Virus record (IMG/VR): IMGVR_UViG_3300042889_001272
Span: 124,001 to 188,000 of that record
From: a virus
Strand: one strand, 5' to 3'
Length of the DNA: 64,000 nt
Shown one piece after another: positions 57,626-64,000 of this stretch. Position 1 is the stretch's first letter. Every line of letters begins with the position of its first letter. A program made the translations under genes and the position numbers. Below the pieces are notes generated by a model. It saw only the letters and a program-made list of their open reading frames with translations, was not told where the DNA came from and ran no database searches.

Positions 57626-58589
57626 CTTCTTCCTTTGCATGTAAATGAAAATAGTTACATACTAATTTAACTTCTTTTTCACTTGTTAATTTTATCTCAA
57701 AATTATTATAGTTGTTAAGTTGGTTACTACTTAACTTGATAGAACCCAGCATCATTGTCGGGTCATGTTTTTCACAAATGTATAATTCTATGTCTTCATT
57801 TAATCTAAATGTGTTGATGTCTTGTATTGTACTTTGTAATTTTAACACATTACCCGTCTGTTTGTAAAGCAAATTTGGAAGATAATCTAAATTATTTTCT
57901 GCAACTAAGTTTTCATTTGATCGGTAGTCGTATGATATAATTTGGTTGTCGTTGTAATATAAAAATCCAATGTTTTTCAATCCCAACACATCGTCTGGCA
58001 ACCATCTACACTTAAAACTAATATCGTGTTTTTCAAATAATTCTCTAGTAGACACAGTGAATTTTCCAAACAGCTTGGATCTTTCATTTTTATCAATACA
58101 ATATATTTCTATGTAATCGGGCAATTCTTCCAAGTGTTTTTCTGAAGTTTTTTCCAATAACATATTCAATTTAAAAATATTATAGTCAAAAATTAGCTGT
58201 ATTTTTTTAGTTACTACATCACAGTGTAAGTGTATAAAGGACCGTTCTGAATTTGTGGCGAAAATAAAGTCAAATTCCCCTTTTCTGCGTTGCTTGTTAT
58301 GTGTTAATTCAAATTCATTGGTTGTTTGATTTTTTTTAACTATGAGCTTAGACAGTGATAATTTGTTTTCGAATAATTTTTTTGTTAATGTAGAAGCAGT
58401 TATAACAGCTATCGAATTTCTTTTCTCTGATGGAACAATTTCCATGGGTGATGCAACAACAGGCAAACCTGTAAGTCTATTATATTCGACATACACTTTT
58501 TGTTCGTTATTTGTATTTCTACTTTTAAGAACTCTTTTTTGTATGTCAAATTCTTCGACTTGATCGTCATCACTTACACAGTTGCTCAT
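57600..58589 (-). CDS. hypothetical protein, 329 aa
   Basis: Unrecognised protein rich in Asn, Lys and Leu, with strand-like stretches (LNEDIELYICEKHDP; KLTSEKEVKLVCNYF) and a fairly even charge. Two similar halves are hinted at: DYIEIYCIDKNERSKLFGKF in the middle and DIELYICEKHDPTMMLGSI near the end share a pattern of I-E-x-Y-x-C-x-K-x-x-x. This could mean an internal duplication of a beta-sandwich domain. It lies between a GT-like set and another unknown, at the edge of the structural genes. Function unknown. Confidence 0.6.
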   Translation of the reverse strand: MSNCVSDDDQVEEFDIQKRVLKSRNTNNEQKVYVEYNRLTGLPVVASPMEIVPSEKRNSIAVITASTLTKKLFENKLSLSKLIVKKNQTTNEFELTHNKQRRKGEFDFIFATNSERSFIHLHCDVVTKKIQLIFDYNIFKLNMLLEKTSEKHLEELPDYIEIYCIDKNERSKLFGKFTVSTRELFEKHDISFKCRWLPDDVLGLKNIGFLYYNDNQIISYDYRSNENLVAENNLDYLPNLLYKQTGNVLKLQSTIQDINTFRLNEDIELYICEKHDPTMMLGSIKLSSNQLNNYNNFEIKLTSEKEVKLVCNYFHLHAKEEDASTDYQF

Positions 58590-59404
58590 TTATTTTTAAA
58601 ATTTTCTAATATTTCATCAGTGAGCCATCCCTTGGATTCATATTTAACCAAACCATGTTGTACAAAATTTTCAATTTTAAGAGTACCTTTATCATTAACC
58701 CAGTAAGTTAAAAATTCACTCCAACGCTTGGTCCAATTGTTATTAATATAATTATTTTCTTGTTTTGACAGATCTATGCAATGCATAAAATCAAAGGTTG
58801 ATATCTTCTTTTCAGTTATAGACTGCAATAAGGATAGCACCCAACTGGGCCATATATATTTGGGAAACGGTGGCATTTCATGTTCTTTGTCTGCAAAGAA
58901 ATTTATATAATTGTCTTGATCATAACTGGAACATAACACACTGGCCAGTCCTAGAATGTAATCACAGCCCTTGTCTTTGTTGAAAAATATTGCATTTGGA
59001 ATACTGCTGACTCCAAAATTTTTAAATTCGATGCTGGCAGTACTGTACATCACTGGATTTACAATTTCATTATTAAACAAATAGCGATGTTTTGGAAGAA
59101 CAATGGGATCTAAACTTCGCAGATTTTCCCATATTCCTAGATCAAAATAAGTCAACAATTGATCGGGCAGTAAGCCAATAGTCTTGGTATACGGACTCAT
59201 TAACATTGATTTGAAATAGCATAATGTTGGATTCGTTTCATCTAAAAAAATGACATTGTCCGCTTCTATAAATTTTGCATCCGTACTATTAACAATGACA
59301 CTGACAGGTCTAATAGAATCTATTTTTTTAATGCTTGTTATTAATAGATTTATTTCTACAGAGTTTTCATCAGTTCCATTAACTATTAAATAACCTTCAC
59401 TCAT
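58586..59404 (-). CDS. hypothetical glycosyltransferase-like protein, 272 aa
   Basis: Starts EGYLIVNGTDENSVEINLLI. NVIFLDETNPTLCYFKSM and MLMSPYTKTIGLLPDQLLT look like the GT-A donor region, and SIPNAIFFNKDKGCDYIL follows. It resembles the next gene in layout (donor region then acceptor-side WPSWVLSLLQ). No DxD is certain. It overlaps both neighbours by 4 and 8 nt. Confidence 0.5.
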   Translation of the reverse strand: MSEGYLIVNGTDENSVEINLLITSIKKIDSIRPVSVIVNSTDAKFIEADNVIFLDETNPTLCYFKSMLMSPYTKTIGLLPDQLLTYFDLGIWENLRSLDPIVLPKHRYLFNNEIVNPVMYSTASIEFKNFGVSSIPNAIFFNKDKGCDYILGLASVLCSSYDQDNYINFFADKEHEMPPFPKYIWPSWVLSLLQSITEKKISTFDFMHCIDLSKQENNYINNNWTKRWSEFLTYWVNDKGTLKIENFVQHGLVKYESKGWLTDEILENFKNK

Positions 59405-60293
59405 AGATTAACTCCTTGAGTTTAGTGTAGTGTCTTAAAATTGCCATTTTATTCATCAAGTGTATGTTTTCATTTATTATTCTACTGCAAATATTTTTCC
59501 ATAACTCTTTGGGATCTGGACATAATAACACGTAGTCATTGAGAGATTTAAACTCTACAATATCATCAATTTGCTCACTGAAGCGCATTACTTTTCCTGG
59601 CAGTACTGCCACTGTATTTCCCACTGTTTGGCCATTTAGTATATGTGCGGCAATACTGGCAGCATAGTCTGTTCTGAATAACACTCCGGGAAACTTGTAT
59701 AACCACTTGTAATAATGATAGTTTTCTTTAACATGTTCCCAAACACCAAAGAACAAACGAGCAACTTCACTGTCATTTCTCCAATACACAACTGTGCTCC
59801 ACCACATGTCTATGCCATCTGGATGAAGTTTTTGTTCCCAGATTCTGGGCTTATAATTGCGAACGCTGACAGCGTCTTTATACATTGCAAGTTCGTAGTC
59901 TGTGTCGAACACTGCATCTAAACTATCATTGCCCACAATGTAGTCGACATCTATCATCAATGTTTGTCGGTAAGGGCTTTTTTGAAAAATGCTGTGTTTA
60001 TTTTTATTATTGAACTGTGTGCTGAATTCTGTCCAAGGACTGTCCCTGTGCATTCTTGTATTACGTTCGTGCTGAATATCTTCCACAATGATATGATCAA
60101 AGGTATAAGATAATTGCTCAGGTGTGAGTTCCGCAGTTAACGCATTAAGAGTGTTTAAATCTGTGAGCAAAGTGACATGATTGTTTTTCATGTGCAGTTT
60201 TACATTTGCTGCCGCTATTATTGCCAATCTTTCATAGGCTATTTTGCCGTTGTTATACGCAATCAGCAAAACACCTTTATCAAATTTAGACAT
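59397..60293 (-). CDS. glycosyltransferase-like protein (DxD), 298 aa
   Basis: GT-A-like. GVLLIAYNNGKIAYERLAII at the N-terminus, RQTLMIDVDYIVGNDSL with a DVD-type (DxD) site near residues 114-116, DGIDMWWSTVVYW and FKFPGVLFRTDYA-like segment KFPGVLFRTDYAAS. It is typical of T4-like phage glycosyltransferases as I recall them. It probably transfers a sugar to phage or host surface molecules. Overlaps neighbours by 8 nt each. Confidence 0.65.
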   Translation of the reverse strand: MSKFDKGVLLIAYNNGKIAYERLAIIAAANVKLHMKNNHVTLLTDLNTLNALTAELTPEQLSYTFDHIIVEDIQHERNTRMHRDSPWTEFSTQFNNKNKHSIFQKSPYRQTLMIDVDYIVGNDSLDAVFDTDYELAMYKDAVSVRNYKPRIWEQKLHPDGIDMWWSTVVYWRNDSEVARLFFGVWEHVKENYHYYKWLYKFPGVLFRTDYAASIAAHILNGQTVGNTVAVLPGKVMRFSEQIDDIVEFKSLNDYVLLCPDPKELWKNICSRIINENIHLMNKMAILRHYTKLKELIYE

Positions 60294-60639
60294 CTAATCC
60301 TACCAATCCTTTAGTGTCTCTTTTCTTTTTTAGTTTTTCGTAGTCGTTGTAATATTCGTTCAGTGCTTCTGTGTATGCACTGAACAATTTTGTATGAAAG
60401 TCTTGTAATGCTGTTATTAGTATTGGGTTTTCGTTGTCATCTATAAAAACAAATTGTTCGACTTTTTTGTCTAACAAGTGCTGAATAAAATTGATTAGTT
60501 CCAGTGTGGCTGTGAACATTGAATTCGAATAGCCAATGGTTAACACGGTATTCATTCGCTGTTTAAGGTTTAGTTTTTGATTGTTTAAAGTTAAGCGATA
60601 GTTACTGAACTCTAACGCTTCTCTGAGTTTGTCATCCAT
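60286..60639 (-). CDS. conserved T4-like hypothetical protein, 117 aa
   Basis: Helical protein beginning LREALEFSNYRLTLNNQKL, then ELINFIQHLLDKKVEQFVF and a C-terminal coiled-coil-like stretch (TEALNEYYNDYEKLKKKRD). It reads as a small conserved virion-associated protein of T4-like phages. It stands directly behind an exact TATAAATA late box, so late expression is well supported. No enzyme motif. Confidence 0.75.
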   Translation of the reverse strand: MDDKLREALEFSNYRLTLNNQKLNLKQRMNTVLTIGYSNSMFTATLELINFIQHLLDKKVEQFVFIDDNENPILITALQDFHTKLFSAYTEALNEYYNDYEKLKKKRDTKGLVGLDV

Positions 60640-60667
60640 TTTGACTCCATTATATACTAGTATAATG

Positions 60668-60675
60668 TATTTATA
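60668..60675 (-). promoter_or_regulatory. T4-type late promoter box TATAAATA (minus strand)
   Basis: Exact TATAAATA on the minus strand, 28 nt before the 60639 start, in the intergenic gap. It may drive the whole downstream glycan/radical-SAM operon. Confidence 0.75.
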
Positions 60676-60693
60676 GTAGCAAAATGAAATATT

Positions 60694-61773
60694 TTAAGGA
60701 GATGTAGCTATTCCAGAAAAGGCAGGCTGGCCAATTGAAAATGTTGCACTACCGCTGGATTTTGTAGTAGCTTTATTACTTTCCACATACAAGGTGTGAG
60801 TTCCATTTACTTCTGTTGAATCTGCACTATGTAACACAACTCGCAACACTAACTGAACTGGACCGGTTGTATAGCTTCCGTTTGTTGCTACAATCGAACC
60901 ATAAACTCGTATACTTCTTCTACTGCCGCCATATCCGTAGCCATATCCGTAGCCATTGCCGTAGCCATACCCGCCGCCATTGCCGTAGCCATACCCGCCG
61001 CCATTGCCATAGCCATACCCGCCGCCATTGCCATAGCCATATCCATATCCATATCCATATCCATAGCCATATCCATACCCGTATCCGCCGCCGCCGGCGC
61101 TGTTACAAGTTAGTAATAACTGCTCTGTAGAGTTCAAGTCTCTAAAGCCTTTATTTTCGCTGATAATATTTGCAGTAGTTGAAACTGTATTAGTTAATTT
61201 CAAACTTACAACTCCGAATCTAGCATATACTGATTGCCATAACCCAGACGCCCCGGATCCAGTGCCTGTTAAATTTAAATTAATGCTACTATCACTGTTG
61301 AAGAAATATCTAGCTTTATCATAATTTTGAAAATTTAAAGTCACAGTGTATGTTAAGTTAGAATTCCATGGTGTGTTTCTTGGGATGTTTCCCAAAGTAG
61401 CCAATGCTCGTTGTCCAATGGCTGATAAATTATGTCTTGTGTCAACATCAGCTGACACTGTTTCTATATCATTCCAGATGCTGGCAGTGACTTTTTGTCC
61501 GATTATAACACGATCTAGTTCGTAGACACTGCCTGTGTGTTCAGCGCCTAAATTAATACGGTCGATCATTTCATTGACCAGTGCTGCCGTAATTTTTGTT
61601 CCGGTGGTGGCTAAACTAGCGGATGTGTTTCCCCATCCGTAACCCTGTCTAATTTTATCAGCTAATACTGTTTTAGGTATACTACTGGGATAAATGTCGG
61701 CAAAAACTTTGTTGGTATTGTTAACCAACACATTATAGTCACTGGCTGTGATTAATTGCCCTTTTGATGCCAA
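60694..61773 (-). CDS. virion-type protein with Gly-Tyr-rich repeat region
   Basis: 359 residues. The first ~220 residues are a structural-type domain (QLITASDYNVLVNNTNKVF; ALVNEMIDRINLGAEHTG). A ~57-residue GYG/GGG/GN repeat follows, then a C-terminal beta domain (SIRVYGSIVATNGSYTTG; QLVLRVVLHSADS). Gly-rich repeats in T4-like adhesins form extended, sugar-binding loops, so a fibre-tip or baseplate decoration is a fair guess. The start codon is TTG (ASKGQL). It follows a tail-fibre-like gene by 1 nt. Confidence 0.72.
   Translation of the reverse strand: MASKGQLITASDYNVLVNNTNKVFADIYPSSIPKTVLADKIRQGYGWGNTSASLATTGTKITAALVNEMIDRINLGAEHTGSVYELDRVIIGQKVTASIWNDIETVSADVDTRHNLSAIGQRALATLGNIPRNTPWNSNLTYTVTLNFQNYDKARYFFNSDSSINLNLTGTGSGASGLWQSVYARFGVVSLKLTNTVSTTANIISENKGFRDLNSTEQLLLTCNSAGGGGYGYGYGYGYGYGYGYGYGNGGGYGYGNGGGYGYGNGGGYGYGNGYGYGYGYGGSRRSIRVYGSIVATNGSYTTGPVQLVLRVVLHSADSTEVNGTHTLYVESNKATTKSSGSATFSIGQPAFSGIATSP
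60925..61096. repeat. tandem Gly-Tyr-coding repeat (6-bp and 24-bp units)
   Basis: On the minus strand the coding sequence is a run of GGY-TAY codons grouped as GGGYGYGN, so a ~24-bp unit recurs about three times, flanked by shorter 6-bp (GlyTyr) repeats. Codon use drifts between copies, as in a region kept by selection but able to expand or contract. Confidence 0.85.
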
Positions 61774-61774
61774 T

Positions 61775-62713
61775 TTATCTCACTCCAACAGCTACTTCTA
61801 CTGTGCTAATACCATTACTGATTTTATCGTTTAATGCTCTGCCGATAATGTTTATTGGATTATATTCATTTGTTGCCATGCCAACGCCTTCGACTTCGCT
61901 GGAAACAATGCGCTGACCTTTACGTACTGTGCCTTTTACTAAACAAGGTACACGACCTTTAAGTGCCACAGGATAAGCATTTTCTTGCATTTTCATTTTG
62001 CTGTTTAACAAGAAGCCAGGGGCAGTTGATATAATACCAAATACTTCTTCGTCGTAGGCTTTAATTGTTTTAGTAATTTCCATTTCGCCGCCAAGACGAA
62101 CAATGTTACCAGGAACAAGTTCGACATCACTTCTATATATTTCTGCCATGTCGGCAAATTCTGCTTCCATTGCACGACCGCGTATTTTAAAGTTACCGTA
62201 TTCAGAACCAGCATCTTGGCCGTCATTCATATTGATGCCGCAGCCAATAGTTGGAAATCTATTTTGCAAACCAGTGTCTGCATGTGGAGTATATGTACCA
62301 GCATCACTGCTGATAATAGCAACGATTGTGCCGGTTGTTGCATTCAATGAAGCTCCGACTTGAATTTTAATAGCACGATGAAAAATTCCTGAAATATCTT
62401 TAATTAAAGCTGTGCTGAATCCGTCCACCGGACCGCCAATTAAATCAGTGCCGCCAATTGGATTCCATTTTACACCGTCATACACGCTGACAACTCGTGA
62501 ATTACTGTTCCACCAAAATTGACCAGTAATTGGATTTGATGGAGCAACTGGGTTACTGAAGTGCTCTAGCATCTGAACTAGGTTTTCTGCCATTATTTCG
62601 CCGTAAGCGGAATAATTTTTACCCAGCAACTTAATAGGAGTAGTTGTATCTACTGTTCTATCTGCAACGATTGTTAGTCGTGTGCCGTCTGTTTTTGTAA
62701 CATCATATGCCAT
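61775..62713 (-). CDS. tail-fibre-like structural protein
   Basis: 312 residues. It starts with a domain seen at fibre attachments: YDVTKTDGTRLTIVADRTVD, then YGEIMAENLVQMLEHFSNP and GQFWWNSNSRVVSVYDGVKW. The C-terminal half (VALKGRVPCLVKGTVRKGQR, IIGRALNDK) resembles the autocleaving/peptidase-G2-like ends of phage fibres, which is why I call it fibre-like. A GATAAATA box precedes it. It ends 1 nt before the Gly-Tyr gene, so they are probably one unit. Confidence 0.78.
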   Translation of the reverse strand: MAYDVTKTDGTRLTIVADRTVDTTTPIKLLGKNYSAYGEIMAENLVQMLEHFSNPVAPSNPITGQFWWNSNSRVVSVYDGVKWNPIGGTDLIGGPVDGFSTALIKDISGIFHRAIKIQVGASLNATTGTIVAIISSDAGTYTPHADTGLQNRFPTIGCGINMNDGQDAGSEYGNFKIRGRAMEAEFADMAEIYRSDVELVPGNIVRLGGEMEITKTIKAYDEEVFGIISTAPGFLLNSKMKMQENAYPVALKGRVPCLVKGTVRKGQRIVSSEVEGVGMATNEYNPINIIGRALNDKISNGISTVEVAVGVR

Positions 62714-62736
62714 TCTTCAAAATTCCTTTATTGTAT

Positions 62737-62744
62737 TATTTATC
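62737..62744 (-). promoter_or_regulatory. late promoter box GATAAATA (minus strand)
   Basis: Reads GATAAATA on the minus strand, 23 nt before the ATG at 62713; fits NATAAATA. Confidence 0.6.
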
Positions 62745-62748
62745 TATT

Positions 62749-63324
62749 TTAGTTTAGTCTAATTCTTAAAGTATAAACAATCTGTATTACTCTGTTTGCA
62801 GACTTTTGCACTGGATCGAACACAATATGACTCAACAAATATCCTGTATTTTTGCCGTTGCTGCCACGGCTTTTTAGACCTAATTCGTTGAAAATATAAT
62901 CCCCGAGGCCAGCCTCTGGTTGATTTTCTTCTATTGTGCAAGTAACTACCAAATCAGTGTAGTTTAAACCAGTGATATGATTTACAACTACATTATTATT
63001 GATATCATCAAAGTTATTTGCAGTGTCGGCCATGTCAACAACTTTGAAATACGTTGGATTATACAGGCCTGCTTGTAAACCTGTGGATAAATTATCAGTG
63101 ACGTCGTTGTAAGTGATGTTTCCAGTTTCGTCTATGATCAAGCCGCCGTTGCCGAAATGCATTTCATATACGTAAGAATTATTGTTTCCTTGTAACATAG
63201 TGGCAATAATTAATGTCATTGTTTCAGGATTAATTGCGTTATGCTCACTGACAAAGACTTCTTGAGTCTTTGGATCCCAAATCTTTACGTGACCATCGAT
63301 GTTAATATTTGTCGAATCTATCAT
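62749..63324 (-). CDS. structural-type hypothetical protein, 191 aa
   Basis: Beta-rich protein (DGHVKIWDPKTQEVFVSEHN; NVVVNHITGLNYTDLVVTC; VIQIVYTLRIRLN) with no enzyme motif. Between two tail-type proteins and transcribed with them, so probably part of the tail fibre or baseplate. RBS AGGAAATAAA before the ATG; a degenerate late box (GTTAAATA, 63343-63350) is upstream. Confidence 0.7.
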   Translation of the reverse strand: MIDSTNINIDGHVKIWDPKTQEVFVSEHNAINPETMTLIIATMLQGNNNSYVYEMHFGNGGLIIDETGNITYNDVTDNLSTGLQAGLYNPTYFKVVDMADTANNFDDINNNVVVNHITGLNYTDLVVTCTIEENQPEAGLGDYIFNELGLKSRGSNGKNTGYLLSHIVFDPVQKSANRVIQIVYTLRIRLN

Positions 63325-63365
63325 TTTATTTCCTGTATACTGTATTTAACTGTTTCTTTAACTAC

Positions 63366-64000
63366 TTAGTTAAAGACGGTGCCTTCTCCGGCAAGTTCGC
63401 CTCCATATCCAATGTTAATTTCAGTGTCTTCTACTGACAATGTTTCGTCCATGGACAAATTGGTATTTTCTATTAACTGTTTATTAACTGTGGAACTTCG
63501 AATTTTATCTCTATAACTTTTTACACTGGTATAAAAGTTTAAAAATACGTCAATGTCATCACGACGAAGTGTATTTGTTTTATCCAAGACGTTGTTTATT
63601 AAATTAATAGGTTCTATTGTGCTGGACTTTTGTAGCCAATCTACATTAGTTTGTTCGCTTAACACATATCTAAACATGGCACACATCATTTTAGAGTAGC
63701 TGACTTTGTATGTATCTACAAAAAGATTATTTCGTAGTGCTTCTGTTATTGCATAAAATATATTGCAGAAGTCAAAGTCCCAAGGAATGTTAATTGCGTT
63801 CCATTTAGAGCCATCCCATGTGCCTTTAGGATCGAACAATTCATCGCTGAGTTTAATTGCGCCACGCTGATTTGTTTTATCAGCAGTTCTATAAACTACT
63901 TTGAATCCTCCATCTACATCTTTTTCATATATAGATTTATCTTCCAATACTTTGATATATGAATTTGCTGTTACATAAGATGTATAAATTTCAGCCAATT
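63366..64000 (-). CDS. structural protein, partial (C-terminal part)
   Basis: The frame is open to the window's right edge. The apparent start at 63998 is a TTG in the middle of an ORF (LAEIYTSYV), so the gene almost surely begins outside. What is seen is ~210 residues with DKTNQRGAIKLSDELFDPKG, DFCNIFYAITEALRNN and SEQTNVDWLQKSS, then a low-complexity acidic tail (SMDETLSVEDTEINIGYGG). It resembles the large tail/baseplate-type proteins of T4-like phages by composition and place. Confidence 0.7.
   Translation of the reverse strand, partial: LAEIYTSYVTANSYIKVLEDKSIYEKDVDGGFKVVYRTADKTNQRGAIKLSDELFDPKGTWDGSKWNAINIPWDFDFCNIFYAITEALRNNLFVDTYKVSYSKMMCAMFRYVLSEQTNVDWLQKSSTIEPINLINNVLDKTNTLRRDDIDVFLNFYTSVKSYRDKIRSSTVNKQLIENTNLSMDETLSVEDTEINIGYGGELAGEGTVFN

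Noticed and set aside
60925-61096. CRISPR-like array
   Set aside because: The repeats are contiguous coding units with no unique spacers.
60816-61130. Long + strand ORF with Arg-Ser-His repeats and a - strand Met-Asp/Met-Ala repeat ORF
   Set aside because: Both are other-frame readings of the Gly-Tyr DNA repeat; a repeat opens all frames.
1-64000. tRNA genes, insertion sequences or integrase/att sites
   Set aside because: No cloverleaf, transposase motif or tyrosine/serine recombinase was seen; a dedicated tRNA search was not possible.

Overview
The window looks like part of the genome of a large tailed phage, probably a T4-like myovirus. The evidence is tight gene packing with 1-40 nt overlaps, a T4-RNase-H/FEN-type 5'-3' exonuclease, ThyX, MetK, FolE and QueE, many short conserved-hypothetical ORFs, tail-fibre-like proteins at the right end, and T4-type late promoter boxes (NATAAATA, twice exactly TATAAATA). 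No ribosomal or cellular housekeeping cluster, terminase, portal or capsid gene is visible here. The host is unknown. A Bug/TctC-family substrate-binding protein, a family greatly expanded in Betaproteobacteria, hints at a betaproteobacterial freshwater-type host; this is inference only.

Layout. (1) 1-6.9 kb, + strand: 7-deazaguanine precursor genes (FolE, QueE), SAM synthetase MetK, a flap/RNase-H-like exonuclease and small unknowns, including a collagen-like GPP-repeat protein. (2) 6.9-10.6 kb, - strand island: a small unknown, a TctC-type periplasmic binding protein and two paralogous PP-loop ATPase-fold proteins. (3) 10.7-20.9 kb, + strand: a PhyH-type oxygenase, an exported Ala/Lys/Pro-rich protein, a run of tiny early genes, a MoxR AAA+ ATPase paired with a VWA-like metallopeptidase, a split radical-SAM/SPASM pair and ThyX. 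The tiny early genes and the MoxR and VWA genes are mostly preceded by their own near-consensus sigma70-type promoter (TTGACA-17-TATAAT) with a recurring spacer. (4) 20.9-60.6 kb, - strand: an almost gap-free late-type operon of biosynthetic genes. (5) 60.7-64 kb, - strand: structural/tail-fibre-like genes that open the same transcription direction; the last one runs off the window.

The outstanding feature is region 4. Including the split pair at 19 kb and QueE, the window encodes 15 radical-SAM ORFs carrying 16 radical-SAM cores. Nine of these cores belong to proteins in which a SPASM/twitch-like Cys domain precedes the radical-SAM core, and one 850-residue ORF holds two complete copies. They are interleaved with SGNH/GDSL-like hydrolases, several glycosyltransferase-like families, a methyltransferase-like protein, an Asp/Asn beta-hydroxylase, a nitroreductase, a carbamoyltransferase, a shikimate-dehydrogenase-like protein, a GatZ/KbaZ-like protein, a cupin, a SnoaL-like protein and a nucleotidyltransferase-kinase fusion. 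The phage's own MetK could supply SAM for these enzymes. The simplest reading is a phage-encoded pathway that builds and heavily decorates a glycan or a peptide/protein on the virion or host surface. The substrate cannot be told from sequence.
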